The notes: generated by a model from the letters alone, not told the origin. A stretch of 64,000 bases of DNA from Bettongia penicillata ogilbyi (GCA_023548195.1 JAJHZJ010000252.1:3790341-3854340); one strand, 5' to 3'. Shown: positions 1-11,919, counted from the stretch's first letter. Program-made: numbers and translations.

Positions 1-2534
1 CCTAGGACTGGGATCAAGGAAGCTCTAGGGGTGAGAATTAGGGTAGAAATGTTCTAATCAAAGAAGCCCCAGGAGGACATAATATTCAGGACTCTAATTA
101 AGAAATCCCCTCTGGGTATAGAGACTCCATGGCATGCCATTTAAGCAAACTCATCCAGCACACTGATGGAGGCCCTGGGTGGGTGAAAAGACTACCCAAT
201 AGTCAAGGAAACCCCAATAGAATAACTATTACTCTGATATAATACTGATAGGAGGGCAGAAAACCAGCAAACCTTGATCAAGAAACCCATTTAGGGACAC
301 AAGACTTTATGGAACCCTGATGAAGGATGTTTTTTTCTTCCTTGATCAAGGCATCTGTGGCTGATGGTGTGGGAGTGGGTGAGGGAACCATCTACCTCTC
401 TGATCAGAGGATACAGGAGAGATAGAAAGGGAACCATCGCCATGATCAAAGAAGTCCTGGAGTATCATTAGGTGACATACAAAACTACCCTCCGTTCTGA
501 TCAAGGAAATTTTACTTGAGACAGAAATATAGGAAAGGAAACCCCAAGCAGATAGAAGACTCAGCATACAGATCAATGCAGTTCCATGAGAGAGAGAGTG
601 GTCACCTTGTGCACTGATGTAGGTAGCTCAGGGGGACAGAAGTTCAGCCAGCACCTTGATAAAGAAAAGCCTATGGGGGAGCCGAAGAAAATAAGGTACC
701 TTGATCAACAAAGTCTCATGGGGAAAAGAGACCTCTCAGCACATTGACCAAGGAATTCCAAGAAGGAATACAAATCCCCCAAAATCCTCTTTGAGGAAAG
801 GTAAAATAGAGGCCTGATTAGTACCTTAATCAAGGAAGTCCCAGAGAAGAAGATATCACTCATTGTCTTAATCAAGGAAGACCCACATGGGAGAGAAACT
901 CATCCAATACCCTGATCAAGAATTCTCAGGGGGAACAGAGACCACACAGCATCATGATCAAGGGAACTTCATTGGAGAAACAAGAACTATTCAGTACACC
1001 AAGATCCAGAGATCTGCCTGCTCTAGCCTGGGCACATAGGGCTATTGACCATGACATGAAGGAACCCCATGGGGAAACAGAAATGTATCTAGCACTTTGA
1101 TCTAGGAAACCTCAGGCAAGACAGAAGACTATCTTTTGTCATGATCAAGGAAGCTCCAGGGAAGACAGATATACCTAGGAAACCTAATTAAGAAAGACAT
1201 AGTTGGGACATCAAACTATATGATCAAGAAATCCATAGAAATAACAAGGAACCCCAGCATTCTAAACAAGGAAGTTCCAGTGGGAACAGAAGATCATAGG
1301 GTGCCTTGATCAAGAAAGTCTAAAATAAGAAAGATAGCACCTAGTAATATGCCAAGCAAACTCAGGTGTGGGGCAGAAAAGACCCAACTCCCTGATATAG
1401 GAAGTCCTGATCAGAGTCCACCCAGGACCTCAATCAGACAAGAGTCAGTTGAGATGGAAACTCAAATAAAACCTTGCTCAAGAAAGTCCCAGAGAAAATC
1501 CAAGACTACCTGGTACTCTGATCATGGACATTTCAGGGGACAGAAAAAACCTCAGAACACTTATCAAGGAAACCTGAAGGCAGGGCAGGAGGATGTAAGC
1601 CTGTTCCAAACTTTGATGAAAGGTCTAGGGGACACTAGGAGCACTCAGAACTCTGACAAAAGAAACCTGGAATAGAAAACTGGGACAGAAACCTACCCAG
1701 CACCCTAAACAAAGAATTTCCAGAAAGGAACTATCCTGTTCAAGAAAACCTCTGGGAGACAACCCTCAGCTTCCTGATCACAGAACCCTAGTGGAGAGAG
1801 AATGCCAAGAAGCCAATCACAGAATGGCTAGAACCCACAGAATATTATGATCAAGGAAGACACAGGTGGGACAAAACCCCACTGTCATGGGCAAGTCATT
1901 ACTCTGCTTTGGGAAGTCCCAGGGAGAGACAACAGAATACTTGGCAATGTGTTGAAATCATTCTGCTCTCTGCACTCCAAGGAAGAAAGAGATTAGTCAA
2001 TACCCTGGTCAAGGAAGGAGTAGGAGGGACAAGGAATTCCTAATATCCAAATCAAAGATGCCCCAGGGGAGACAGAAACCACTCAGCACTCCTATCAAGC
2101 TCTAGGGATGGCAGATTTCCAGGTCTCTCAATCAAGAAAGACTAAGTGAGGATGGAGCACCTTTGAATGAGGAAGCTAGAAGGTAAACAGAAGCCATGCT
2201 GTGTTCCAGTCAAGGAAGTCCTGGGTAGGCCAAAACTCTACTGGGAACCCTAAGAAAGGGAGCTCTAATGAGGAAAGACAGCACGTGGCACTCCAATCAA
2301 GATTGTCCTGGGGGAATGAATTCTACCATCCACTATCATCAAGGGGGATCCAGGAGGATCAGAAATCCTTACAGGACCTGATCAAGACAGTCCAGTAGAG
2401 AACAGAAGAAATACAACTTTACCATGATCAAAAAAGCCCCAGTGGGAACAGAACACTGTGAGGAAGGATGTCCCAAGGAAAACACAGACCATCCAAGACT
2501 TCATTCAAGGAAGACTTAAGGGAAACAAAAATTT

Positions 2535-2790
2535 AGCTGGTGCCATAGTGGATAGAGAACTAGAACTGGAGTCAGGGTGACTTGAGTTCATTCTGAACTC
2601 AGACACCAGATGTGTGCCTGGTCAAGTCACTTAACCTCTGCCTTAGTTTCCTCAACTATAAAATGGAGATAATATCACCTACATTGAAGGACTGTTGTGG
2701 GCATCAAATAAGATGCTATTTATAAAAATGTTTATTATGGTACCTGGTATGTGTACATAGTATATGAACGTTAATTCCCTTCCTCCCTTC
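2535..2790 (+). mobile_element. MIR/MAR-type CORE-SINE inside the 43-bp array
   Basis: It has the SINE order of a tRNA-derived head (GTGGATAGAG), the GAGTTCA box, the core GTCAAGTCACTTAACCTC, CTCAGTTTCCTCA-like and AAATGGAGATAAT, then an L2-like tail. The 43-bp periodicity stops at its left edge and resumes near 2810, so it inserted after the array had formed. Confidence 0.75.
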
Positions 2791-4027
2791 TTCCTTTCCA
2801 CCCAACCCCCTGATCAAGGATGTCCCAGAAGGAACACAAGTCTACCTGGTATCCTGATCAAAGAACCAGAAGGGAAACAGAGAAACCCCACAGTCTCTCT
2901 CAGTGAAGACCTGAGGGTACAAAAACCCATCCAAATTCTGGATCAGGAAAGTCCTAGGGGAAACCCTAGCACCCTATTCAAGGAAGATTCAATTAAGACA
3001 AACCCAAATGTCATTCTGATCAAGGAAATCCCACTGAGGACAGAAGACCACAGAGCAACCTCATCAGGGCAGTTATGTGGGACCCTGATCTAGGAGGTCT
3101 ACGGTAAACAGAGAACACTCAGCACCTTTACCAAGGAAGCCCCAGGTGAAACACAGGCAATCCAGGACCCTAATCAAGGAAGACCCAAGTGCAACAGAAA
3201 ACTAACCACTGCTTTAATTAAGGAAGTTCCAGTAAGGAGGGGGACAGAAAATTAGCCAGCACCCTGATCAAGGAAGCGTGAGAGGGTATGCAGAGCCTAA
3301 AATAAGGAAGACCTTGGCACCCTGAAGAGCAAAGACTCAGGTGAGTTAGAATACTACCCAGAATTTTGATCTAGAAAGCTCCAGAAGGGGACAGAAGGTT
3401 ACCTCATACACTGATGAAGAAAGCTATAAACAGGACAAAAGAATACTTAGTCCCTTATTCAAGGAAGTCTCAGATGTGAGAAACACTTACTTAGTACTCT
3501 GATCAAGAAAGTCCTTGGGGAGAATGAGCCCCCAGCATTCCAATTAAGGAAGTTTCACGTAGGACAGTAACTATTCAACCATCTAATTAACAGAGACAGA
3601 AGTACCCTCAGTGTCCAGGGGGTAGCAGAGAACACTTAGCACCTTAATTAAGAGAGCCTCACAAGGAACTATAAGACTACCTACCCCCTTGATCCAGGAA
3701 ATCATTCCTGGAACAGAGATCAACCAGCATCCTGATCAAGGAAGACTCAGGTGGTATAGAAACTCACCCAGTATAAAGATCAAAGAAACCTCAGGGAGGA
3801 CAGAAGAAAACAAATATTTGATCTAGAAAACCTTAGGGAGAAAACAGGCCACCCATCATCAAGATCAAGAGAGACACCAATAGGACTGAAACCTATCCAG
3901 TACCCTGATCAAGAAAGCCCCAAGGAAGACATGCCTCCATCAACAAAGCCTCAGGGTAGACATATGTCATTCAGTACCCTGATCAAGGATGTTCCAAATG
4001 GAATGAGAGACAATAGGTCCTCCATCA

Positions 4028-4668
4028 ACATGTATTAGCAACCATACTAGTATGCAGGGTGGGTTGCTAGCACAGGTACTGTGATCTGCTTTTCTAAAGG
4101 AAAGACAGCTTCAAAGGGGTCAACAATCTTACTTGATTAAACAATGCAGACAGATGAGTACAATGGAGTGAGTATCCAAGAAAGAATTCAATAGACTGAG
4201 TTCCAGCTGTCTAAACAGAATAATAGAGACCTAATCACCAGACCAGGGAGCACCAACATCTGGGTTATTAAAGAGAGGAGGGGTCTCCTTAACAATGTCT
4301 ACCCAGAATCTCCTCTGGCCAAATCACAAAGATACATTCTTCCCACGAGTGAGCCCCAAAGCAAAATGCCAGCATCTCAGAATACAAAACAAAGATACAG
4401 CCTCTATTGGCTGAAAAGCTTGAAAACCTGCATAATTAGTACCTAATTTGCTCAGCACTTGCCAGGGTTCTATGTAACTCAGAATGTATCACAGTTGTGA
4501 AATGAGCCAAAGTTCAAAGCAGCAAGACATCTGTGATTAAAATACCTGTGTACCTTTAGATCTGGGAACACGGTTCTTTTCCAAGGGAAAAGAGGACAAT
4601 GTGGTCACATAGGCCTATTAATGAACAGGGAAGATCTTATATTCCATTAAACTTACACAAGGAAGCCA
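4028..4668. mobile_element. LTR-like (endogenous retrovirus) fragment inserted in the array
   Basis: The 43-bp pattern is lost for about 640 bp and returns near 4690. The insert resembles marsupial retroviral LTR fragments as I remember them, with blocks such as CAACAATCTTACTTGATTAA and a later ATCTGGGTTATTAAAGAGAG. I see no gag, pol or env coding sequence. Exact ends and a target-site duplication could not be fixed, and orientation is uncertain. Confidence 0.4.
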
Positions 4669-5130
4669 ACTATCTGAGTCAAGGAGCCAAAAAGGGGAAA
4701 GAAGATCTTTAGATACCTTCATCAAGGAAGCCTCAGAGTGGACCTTAATTACCCAGAACTCTGATCATGGAAGCCCCAGGTGGGATGAGATATCAATAGG
4801 TGCTCCATCAAAGGAGCCTATGAAAGGATAGAAACTATATAGCATTCCTATCATGAAAGGCCCAGGCAGGATAGTATATCACCCAATAAAGAGAGGAAGG
4901 TAACCCCAATCTACTTTTTAAAAAAGACCCATGTGAGACAGAAATCCACCCAACACTGTGATCAAAGAAGCCCCAAGGAGTAATGAAGACCGGCTGATTC
5001 CTTAATCAAGAAAATCCCAGGTTTGACAGAGACCACTAAGAACCTTGATCAAGGAAGGACAGAATCCTAGAACTGGAATGAAGGAAGTCCAAGGGGAGAA
5101 GGAGGTTAGTCAGAGCCCTGATTGGATGAG

Positions 5131-5289
5131 CCCCAGTGCAGTAAGGGAAACCACGGCAGTACACTGACAGGTCAGTCAACCACATCATTCTAACCATAGA
5201 CACTGAAGTCTGCCATAATTCTGAGTACAGATGCTGCAAGGGAAGCGGGAAACAGCAGAAGGAACCATAGAAAATAAGGTCAAGATCAA
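5131..5289. other. Transition between array and LINE-derived sequence
   Basis: Periodicity fades here. The sequence is A- and G-rich and cannot be assigned clearly either to a last decayed array unit or to the start of the following LINE-derived element. Confidence 0.4.
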
Positions 5290-6850
5290 AGGGAGAATGA
5301 CCATACTATACAAGAAAAAGGGAATTGGAGAAGCACAGAAGTCTCAAATAGGAAGTGACTGGAGATAGGAGTGAGCAGAAAACAATAAACTCTATGAAGA
5401 AATATTATGGGAAAAGAATTGCCTAAGAGAAAAACACAGAAAAACTCTAAGCAGAGCCTCAGAGTGGAGAAAATGGTCATAAAGTCTGCAAAGGCAACTA
5501 GAAGAAATGAAGCGAGAGGTAAATAATTACATATGAACTCATCCTGAAAAAAAAAAAAATGAGGGTGAATAAGCAGGATAGGAGATGAGGTGGAAAACCA
5601 GAGGACAATGGGATGGAAAAGTAAAATTAGGAAAAAAAACCAAATAGAATAAAATGACTCCAGGATGCAACAAGACATATTAGAATAAAATTAAATGATG
5701 GGAAAAATAAAAGAAAATATAGAGTATTTAACATGAAAAACAAATGACTTGGGGAAAAGACAGAAGAGAGACAATTTACGAATCATTGAAGTCACTGAAA
5801 ACCACAACCAAAAGTCAGAAAGAAAAAGGCCTAGATACTGTATTTCATGAAATCCAAAAAAGACTTATTTGAACCAAAGGGCAAGGTAAAAATAGAAAGA
5901 CTGCACAGATGAGATCCTACCCCAATATGAAAATATCAAGAAATTTCATAGCTACAATCCAGAGTTTTTAATTCAGTGAAATAGTACTATAAGTAGCCAG
6001 AAAGAAAGGGTTCAAATACTAAACAAATTAGAGTCAGGATTACACACAACTCATCAGCAATTACTAAAAAAAGAGGAAATTTTAGAAAATTATATTCCAA
6101 AAGGAATATAATGACTTCTAATGAAAAACAATTTATCCTTCTGGTCTGAGTATGTTTCTTCAGTGGGAGAAATAGATTTAAGTTGGCACTGAGGACTTCA
6201 AAGTATTCCTGATTTAAAGGCCAAAGCTGAGTAGAAATTTTGAAAGACAAATACAGGAACAAAGGGAAACTTAGAAAGGTAAATGTATATGGAAGAAGTT
6301 AAACAACGATGAAAGGAAAAAGCTAATTAGAGCAACTCTGTAATTCTACTTAATAAAAAGCAGGTTGACAAAGAGGGCAATTTTTGGATAGGACATAGGA
6401 GAACAGATAATGCATCAGTGCATTATTATTGATGGAGCTATTTTGCTGGTTCAGAACCAGTGTGAAAATATACTCCTCAGATCCCTAAGTTGCACGTATC
6501 CTTTGACTCAGCACATCCTTAAGTGTTAAAACTAAAGGAAAACAATACTTCTATACTGAAGGATAACAGCACTTTCTATTGTAAGAATCAATTAGAAACT
6601 AAGGAGGTGCCTACCAGTTGGGAAAAGATGGAAGAAATTAATGCAACATAAATAGAATGGTTGAATTTTATTGTACTATAAACTATTACTTGAGGGATGT
6701 GTTCAGAAACCCTTGGGAGGACTTATATATACTGATGTAGAACAAGCTAGAACCAGTAGAACAAGTTAATATTTACATTGCAGCTTTGAAAAGAAAAATA
6801 ATTTAAGAACTCAGACCAATACAAGAATTAGTCACACCTTCAGAGAACCT
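5290..6850 (+). mobile_element. HAL1-like half-LINE (L1 ORF1 type plus L1 3' end), decayed
   Basis: Around 5900-6250 the plus strand follows the ORF1 (RNA-binding protein) region of therian L1/HAL1. It runs through AATATGAAAATATCAAG, AGCCAGAAAGAAAGGGTTCAAATA and GTCAGGATTACACACAA, the part that encodes the conserved C-terminal domain. From about 6360 it passes into L1 3' sequence: TGGATAGGACA, a TGGTGGAGCTGTGA-like segment and CCTTTGACTCAGCA. There is no reverse transcriptase between these parts, which is the arrangement expected of HAL1. Stops and indels break all frames. Confidence 0.55.
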
Positions 6851-7576
6851 ATGATGAAGCAAGCTAAGACCTCCAAACAGAGATGTGGTGAATTAGAGGT
6901 GAAGAGTAAGATATACATTTTTGGACATGAGTAATATGTGGATTTCTTTTTGTTTGACTATGCTTTTTAATAAGAATTTTCTTTTTAAATTCAAGGGATA
7001 AAGAAATGGGAGGGTAATGATACCAAAAAAAAATTGATAAGTGCCTTAAAAACCATTTGAAAATAACAAAACAGAACAGAAGGAAACAAGTAAGTGGGAC
7101 AGGTTTAGAATTAACATGCTTAAGGCATTAATATATTTGAGATATTTTTAAATGAAGCTTTATGAAATGGAGAAGTGCAGTTTTATATATAATCTTTTCC
7201 TCTATTTCTTTGGATTTGGAAATACTCATGTTAAGTCCAGAATTATGAAATATTTTTACAAATTATTTTAAAACCAAATTTGCCTTTTTCTTCTATCTTC
7301 CTTTTTACTTCCTCCATGCTGGAGTTCCCCCTCCCAAGCTATTCAACACCCTCAGGACTTGCTCCTGTCTTTCCTCCCTTCAAAATCTGTCCTTCAGAGA
7401 CAGTGTGGTATATTAGGCCCCCTCTACTAGTACCACACCTTGCCAGAATTCCTCCAGAGGAGATCCAACCAGTGTGCTAGAGCCTTTTCTTTTAATTTAC
7501 GTCAAAAAAGAAAGTTTTAACTGTTACTCTTTTTGTACTATAGCAGTTTTAATGTCTTTTTAACCTCATTGTATTT
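6851..7576. other. Unassigned AT-rich stretch
   Basis: No repeat family, gene or structural signal was recognised. The first part is A-rich and may be the eroded tail of the preceding element. Confidence 0.4.
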
Positions 7577-7602
7577 ACACATACACACACACACACACAC
7601 AC
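7577..7602 (+). repeat. (AC)n microsatellite
   Basis: A short, nearly pure AC dinucleotide run with one AT interruption. Confidence 0.9.
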
Positions 7603-7869
7603 AATTACCCAAACAGAAAAAGAATGAATGAATGGTTGATGTGATACATATAGCATACAGCAAATATTTAGCTAAATATTAATGCAGAAAAGTAAATTGT
7701 ACCCTGTTAAATTGTCTCTGGTCAAAAGTGAATGAAGAGTCAGATGTCACGTTCTTTCTTCCCTATTTTTAGAGTTACTCAAGAAACTCTTAAATTCACT
7801 AAAGAATTTTCAGTTCTATGTAGTAATACTTCAATACTAAGGAGTATTACACAAAGACCCGACCCTTTT

Positions 7870-8180
7870 GGATGGGGCAGCTAGGTGGTGTAGTGGATAG
7901 GGCACCAGTGCAGGAGTCAGGAGGACCTGAGTTCAAATCTCACCTCAGACACTTGACACTCCCTAGTTGTGTGACCTTGGGCAAGTCACAACCCCAGTTA
8001 CCTCATCTTGGCTCATCTCCAGTCATCCTGATGAATATCTGGTCTCTGGACTCAAATGGCTCTGGAGAAGTGAGGCAGGTGATCTGCACAGCCTTCCCTC
8101 ACTCAAAACAAAGTCAAGTGCAAGTCATATCATTTCTCTGATGGCATGGTCTTCTTCGGCAGCAAAGGATGAACACACTC
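7870..8180 (+). mobile_element. Marsupial SINE with tRNA head and RTE-type tail (WSINE-like)
   Basis: The head GGGGCAGCTAGGTGG and GTGGATAGGG with GAGTTCAAAT are pol III A/B-box-like tRNA remnants. A core with TTGGGCAAGTCACAACCCC follows, then a distinctive 3' body (CATCTCCAGTCATCCTGATG, CTCACTCAAAACAAAGTCAA) ending in TGATGGCATGGTCTTCTTCG and AAAGGATGAACACA. That end matches the 3' end of the RTE copy at 15728-16000. A closely related copy lies in reverse at 25833-26148. Confidence 0.85.
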
Positions 8181-8189
8181 TTTGGTATA

Positions 8190-8400
8190 TTGGAAAGTCA
8201 GAGTAAGACCTCTAAATTCTCGCCCTCCATTTGCTGTATGACCTTGGGCAAGTCATATCACCTGTATGAATCTGAATTTCCTCATATACGAAATAGGAAT
8301 AATGATACCCTTCCTATCTCATAGGGCTATTGAGAGGAAAGCAGATCAGCATATAAATGAGGATAATTATTGTTGAGGAAAGGATCAAGATTCATTCCCA
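8190..8400 (+). mobile_element. MIR SINE
   Basis: The core reads TGTATGACCTTGGGCAAGTCAT, then TTTCCTCAT, AATAGGAATAATGATACC and a CTCATAGGGCTATTGAGAGGA tail, the usual MIR order on the plus strand. Confidence 0.75.
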
Positions 8401-8539
8401 CTAAAGTTTAAATGATTGCTGAAATGCAAAATATCACAGAGTCAGCAGTAATTCTCAGTTTAAAAGAACAAAGCCTCAAATTAAAGGAATTTAGGCTACT
8501 AACTCCTGGAGAAGATTTTTTTACATGTAGAAGACTTTT

Positions 8540-8690
8540 TCTGGGCCATTGAAATCATGGGCTCATACTATTTAGAATCAGAAGAAAACTTTTATGGAGG
8601 AGGAAACTGAGTCTCACAGAGAGATAATGTCTTACTAAGGGTTTTTGACTCCAAATCTTGTGCTCTTTTTAGCACTTTGGGCACTAAGAG
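8540..8690 (-). mobile_element. MIR SINE fragment
   Basis: It contains GAGGAGGAAACTGAGTCTCACAGAGAG, the reverse complement of the MIR CTCAGTTTCCTC core, followed by a decayed GACTCCAAATCTTGTGCTCTTT segment. Confidence 0.65.
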
Positions 8691-9454
8691 CAGCAAAAGT
8701 TACAGCAAATGTTACAGATCGGAAAAGCTTGGCATGACATGATTAGTCTCCAACACTAGGCTGGTCCTAAAAACTTTTGTTAGAAAGGGGTTGCCTGCAT
8801 TTTTGTGCCAAACCAGGGCATTTTGATTGGAGAGGAAATGTAAATACAGGGGGAGGAAGAGCCAGGGAGCTAGATGAAAGTGTGGAATTCAGGCAGAATC
8901 AAAGGCACTCCTTGGACACAGGGTTTCAGAATCTGTATGAGTAACAAGAGATAATATTGTTATAACCTGGAACTCTAGGCTAGGCACTGGCCTGCTAAGA
9001 CTTTTCTCATCAGGGGAATATTTACTCACAGCTCTGTGTCTGCATGAGGGGCAGAGTGGGTGGGAGTTGGAAGAGGAGATTTGTTCACTTATACCCGAAG
9101 GCATTTTCCAAAGTTTTCTCAGTTCAAGGGATCCTCCATGGGGAAAGTCTGGAAGCATATGTGTCTTCTCTGGACCACCAACTCAACTTTCCCAAATTTT
9201 GACCAACTAGGCACCTCATAAGCAGGGAACTTTGAACATTCTCTGCACCAATGAGGAGAGTCTTTTGCAAATAACTAGCATTGAACCCCAGTTACATTTT
9301 GATTCTGCAGGAAGAAGACATTCCAAGCATTAAGTCCATCTAGGAATCAGAGAATCATGAAGGGAAAAGTGTTGCTGTTGAGTAGAAAGGTCCCTGGGTT
9401 AATTATCAGGAAACTAGTGTTTCAGTTCTGGTTCTACATCAAATCACTTCACCA
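8691..9454. other. Unassigned stretch
   Basis: No repeat family or gene was recognised. The only frame of note, near 8889-9158 on the minus strand, has no familiar motif. Confidence 0.4.
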
Positions 9455-9650
9455 TGCAATATCCTCTGATTCTAATAATCTTTATAGGGTAGGTAAGAGA
9501 GCCATCCTTATCCTCATTTTATAGATGAGGAAACTGAGGCTGGAGAGAGGTTAAATGACCTATCCTAAGGTCATAGATCGAGTTAGTAGTACAGTTAGAA
9601 AACCTCAAGTTCCCTCATTGGTGGACTCTATCCAATGCATTGTTCACAGC
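9455..9650 (-). mobile_element. MIR SINE
   Basis: ATTTTATAGATGAGGAAACTG, GGTTAAATGACC and a TAAGGTCATAG block give the MIR core in reverse. Confidence 0.7.
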
Positions 9651-10444
9651 ATTGATAATTTATGTAGCATTTGAGGGCTTGCAAAATGACTTACATGTGC
9701 TATCTGATTTGGGACTCCTATCAACCCTATATGAACAGTGGGTAATATCAGTTTAGCAATTTTCACTTGCTGCTGGGTACCAGAGGCTGGAGAGTTTCTG
9801 CTACTGGCTGACACTATCACTACCTCCTCCCTTATCTCATCTGAAGAAGTTGCCCTTCTCGGTAATGCGAACCTATGTGCCTGTGATCCCTTTTTATCCC
9901 ATCCTCTTCAGGAGATTGCCTCCTCTAACAACGTTTTCTGTTCACTCATCAATCTCTCCTTGTTTCCTGGCTGCTTCTCTACTGTCTGCACACATGCCCA
10001 TGTCCCCCTCATCTCCAAAAAATACTCACTTGATTCATCAGCTAACTATGGTCCCATATCTCTCTCATGATTTTTCTGCAGGAAAACTCCTTGAGAATAC
10101 CATCTACAATAGTTGCTTCCCTTTTTCCTCTCACTTCTTAACTTTCTCTACAGTTTGGCTTCCTATTCATCATTTAAACAAAGCTTCTCTCTCCAAAGTT
10201 ACCAACGATCTCCTAATTACTTACTCCAATGGCTTCTTCTCAGTCCTTATTCTTCTAGTCAATCACCCTTTTCTCCTTAATATTCCCTTCTCTCTAGGTT
10301 TTCATGGCACTGCTCTCTTCGGGCTCTTCTCCTGTGCATCTCGTAACTCCTCCAATTGCTTTGCTACATTTTCATCCAGGTCGTGCCCATTAACTGTGGA
10401 TGTCTCACAGAGCTCTGTCCTGGGTCCTGTTCTGCTATACTATT

Positions 10445-10840
10445 GTATTTCATCACATAATGATTGCCACCACATAATCATCACACTCTGGTCCTTCTAG
10501 TCCAAAAAGTTTATCGCCTTCGATCACGTAATCATCATATGGTATAATTATGTTCGTCACACCGCTTAAAAGGTAAACAGAACAGCAATGTATTTGTCAA
10601 TGGCATATGGATACATGTTTACCTCTTGCACATTAAGAGCCCAGAATTCTCAGCACACGTGTTGTCAGTATTCAATTTTAACATATACTCAAGAGTATTG
10701 CGTGCATCCTAATCTTGCATCAAAAACAGTTTAGTAATAAATGACTTTTAAGTAATACCAGCACAATTTTTAAAAGCTTCACATAATTGTTTTTGAAAAA
10801 AAATTGTCATAAAATCTGTCACGATTATGTGGTGAAATAC
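10445..10840. mobile_element. 396-bp element with terminal inverted repeats inside L2 (candidate non-autonomous DNA transposon)
   Basis: The left end 10445-10465 (GTATTTCATCACATAATGATT) and the reverse complement of 10820-10840 agree at 17 of 21 positions. Both flanks carry ATT (10442-10444 and 10841-10843), a possible 3-bp target duplication. The L2 reading is broken exactly here, between the GPVLLYY and LGDLI segments. The left part repeats a CACATAATCATCAC-like motif three times. No coding capacity is seen, and the superfamily is unknown to me. Confidence 0.6.
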
Positions 10841-11010
10841 ATTTTATTTTTGGCTTGGTGACCTCATTGGTTTCCATAGATTCAATTATCTTCTCTACAT
10901 TGATGATTCTTAAATCTGCCTATCCAGCCCCAATCTCTCTGCTGACCTCCAGTCTCACATCTCCAATTGCCTATTAGACATTTCAAATTAGTTGTCCTAA
11001 AGACATCTTA

Positions 11011-11250
11011 AGGGGTAGTTAGGTTGTACAATGAAAAATGCCAAGCCTGGAGTCAGGAAGACCTGAGTACAAATCCAGACTCACACACTTAGTAGCTGTG
11101 TCACTCTGGGCAAGTCACTTGTTTGCCTCAGTTTCCTCATTTGTAAATGAGTTGAAGAAGAAAATGGCAAATTATTCTTGTATCTTTGTCAAGAAAGCTG
11201 CATATGGGGTCCAAAATGTCAGATGCAACTGAAAAACGACTAAACAAAAA
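11011..11250 (+). mobile_element. MAR1-like marsupial CORE-SINE with target-site duplication
   Basis: The head (AGTTAGGTTGTACAATG), GAGTCAGGAAGACCTGAGT, the core CTCTGGGCAAGTCACTTG and CCTCAGTTTCCTCATTTG are present. The family tail follows: GAAAATGGCAAA, ATCTTTGTCAAGAAA, GGGGTCCAAAATG and CTGAAAAACGACTAAACAA. It is flanked by AAAGACATCTTAA at 10999-11011 and 11248-11260, so it inserted into the L2 copy. Confidence 0.9.
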
Positions 11251-11919
11251 GACATCTTAAAGTCAATATGTTTAAAACTGGATCTATCTTTTCTCCAGAT
11301 GCTTCTCACTTAGAAACTTCCCTATTACTATCAAGGGTCCCACCACTCTTCCATCCCCTGCTTTCAACTAAGGTGCCCTCCTGATTCCTCACTATCTCTC
11401 CCCCAACTCCATCTAATCATTGCCAAGGCCTGTAAATTTTACTTTTCCCCTTCTCTGATACTGATATCAACATATTGTAGACCCCCATCTACTCTTCTCT
11501 GGACCATAGTAACGCACTGTGGTTCTGTCTGCCACAAGTCTTTTTCTACTTCAGTTCATCCTCCATTCAATAAAAAGTTGTTTTCCCAAAGCATGCATCC
11601 AGCTCCCCTGTTTAATAAACTTCAGTGGCCCCTTTTCACCTCCAGGATCAAAAACAAATACCCTAGAGGTCAAAGCCCCTCCCCTTTCTCCTACCTTTCC
11701 AGTGTACTCTTTGATCCAATGACACTGACTTTCTTGCTGCTCCTTGAACACAACACTTCATCTCTCCAGTTGTGCTGCTTTCAGTAGCTGTTCCCCATAC
11801 CTGAGATTGTCTACCTCCTCAACTCTGCCCCCTGACTTCCTTCAAGTCCCAAGTAAAATCCTGCCTTCTACAGGAAGGCTTTGTCAGTCCCTCTTAATTA
11901 TAATGCCTTCCAGATTTCA

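Larger units (their letters stand above)
1..5130 (+). repeat. Degenerate ~43-bp tandem repeat array (minisatellite-like)
   Basis: The stretch repeats a loose unit built around TGATCAAGGAAG, followed by CCCAGGGGGACAGAA-like and ACCACYCAGCAC-like blocks. The GATCA anchors at 3734, 3778, 3820, 3863, 3907, 3938 and 3981 are spaced 44, 42, 43, 44, 31 and 43 bp. The same spacing recurs throughout, for example around 830, 870, 913 and 955. Copies are highly diverged. The array is already under way at base 1, so its left end is outside the window. Dividing the length by 43, after removing two inserts (about 2535-2790 and 4028-4668), suggests roughly 95 copies. The plus strand is purine-rich. A 43-bp unit does not keep a reading frame, so repeat-encoded protein is unlikely. 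I do not recognise the family. Confidence 0.85.

Noticed and set aside
2764..3093. 109-codon frame in the 43-bp array as a repeat protein
   Set aside because: The unit length is not a multiple of three, neighbouring units are closed in every frame, and the frame begins in SINE tail sequence.
7870..7950. tRNA gene from A-box/B-box-like sequence
   Set aside because: This is the head of a SINE; the cloverleaf is not complete, and the same head recurs in many copies in the window.
9738..10500. Open frames of 110 and 216 codons, possible host gene
   Set aside because: The peptide blocks (VTNDLL, SVLILLV, SVLGPVLL) are L2 reverse transcriptase, and the frame is broken by a transposon.
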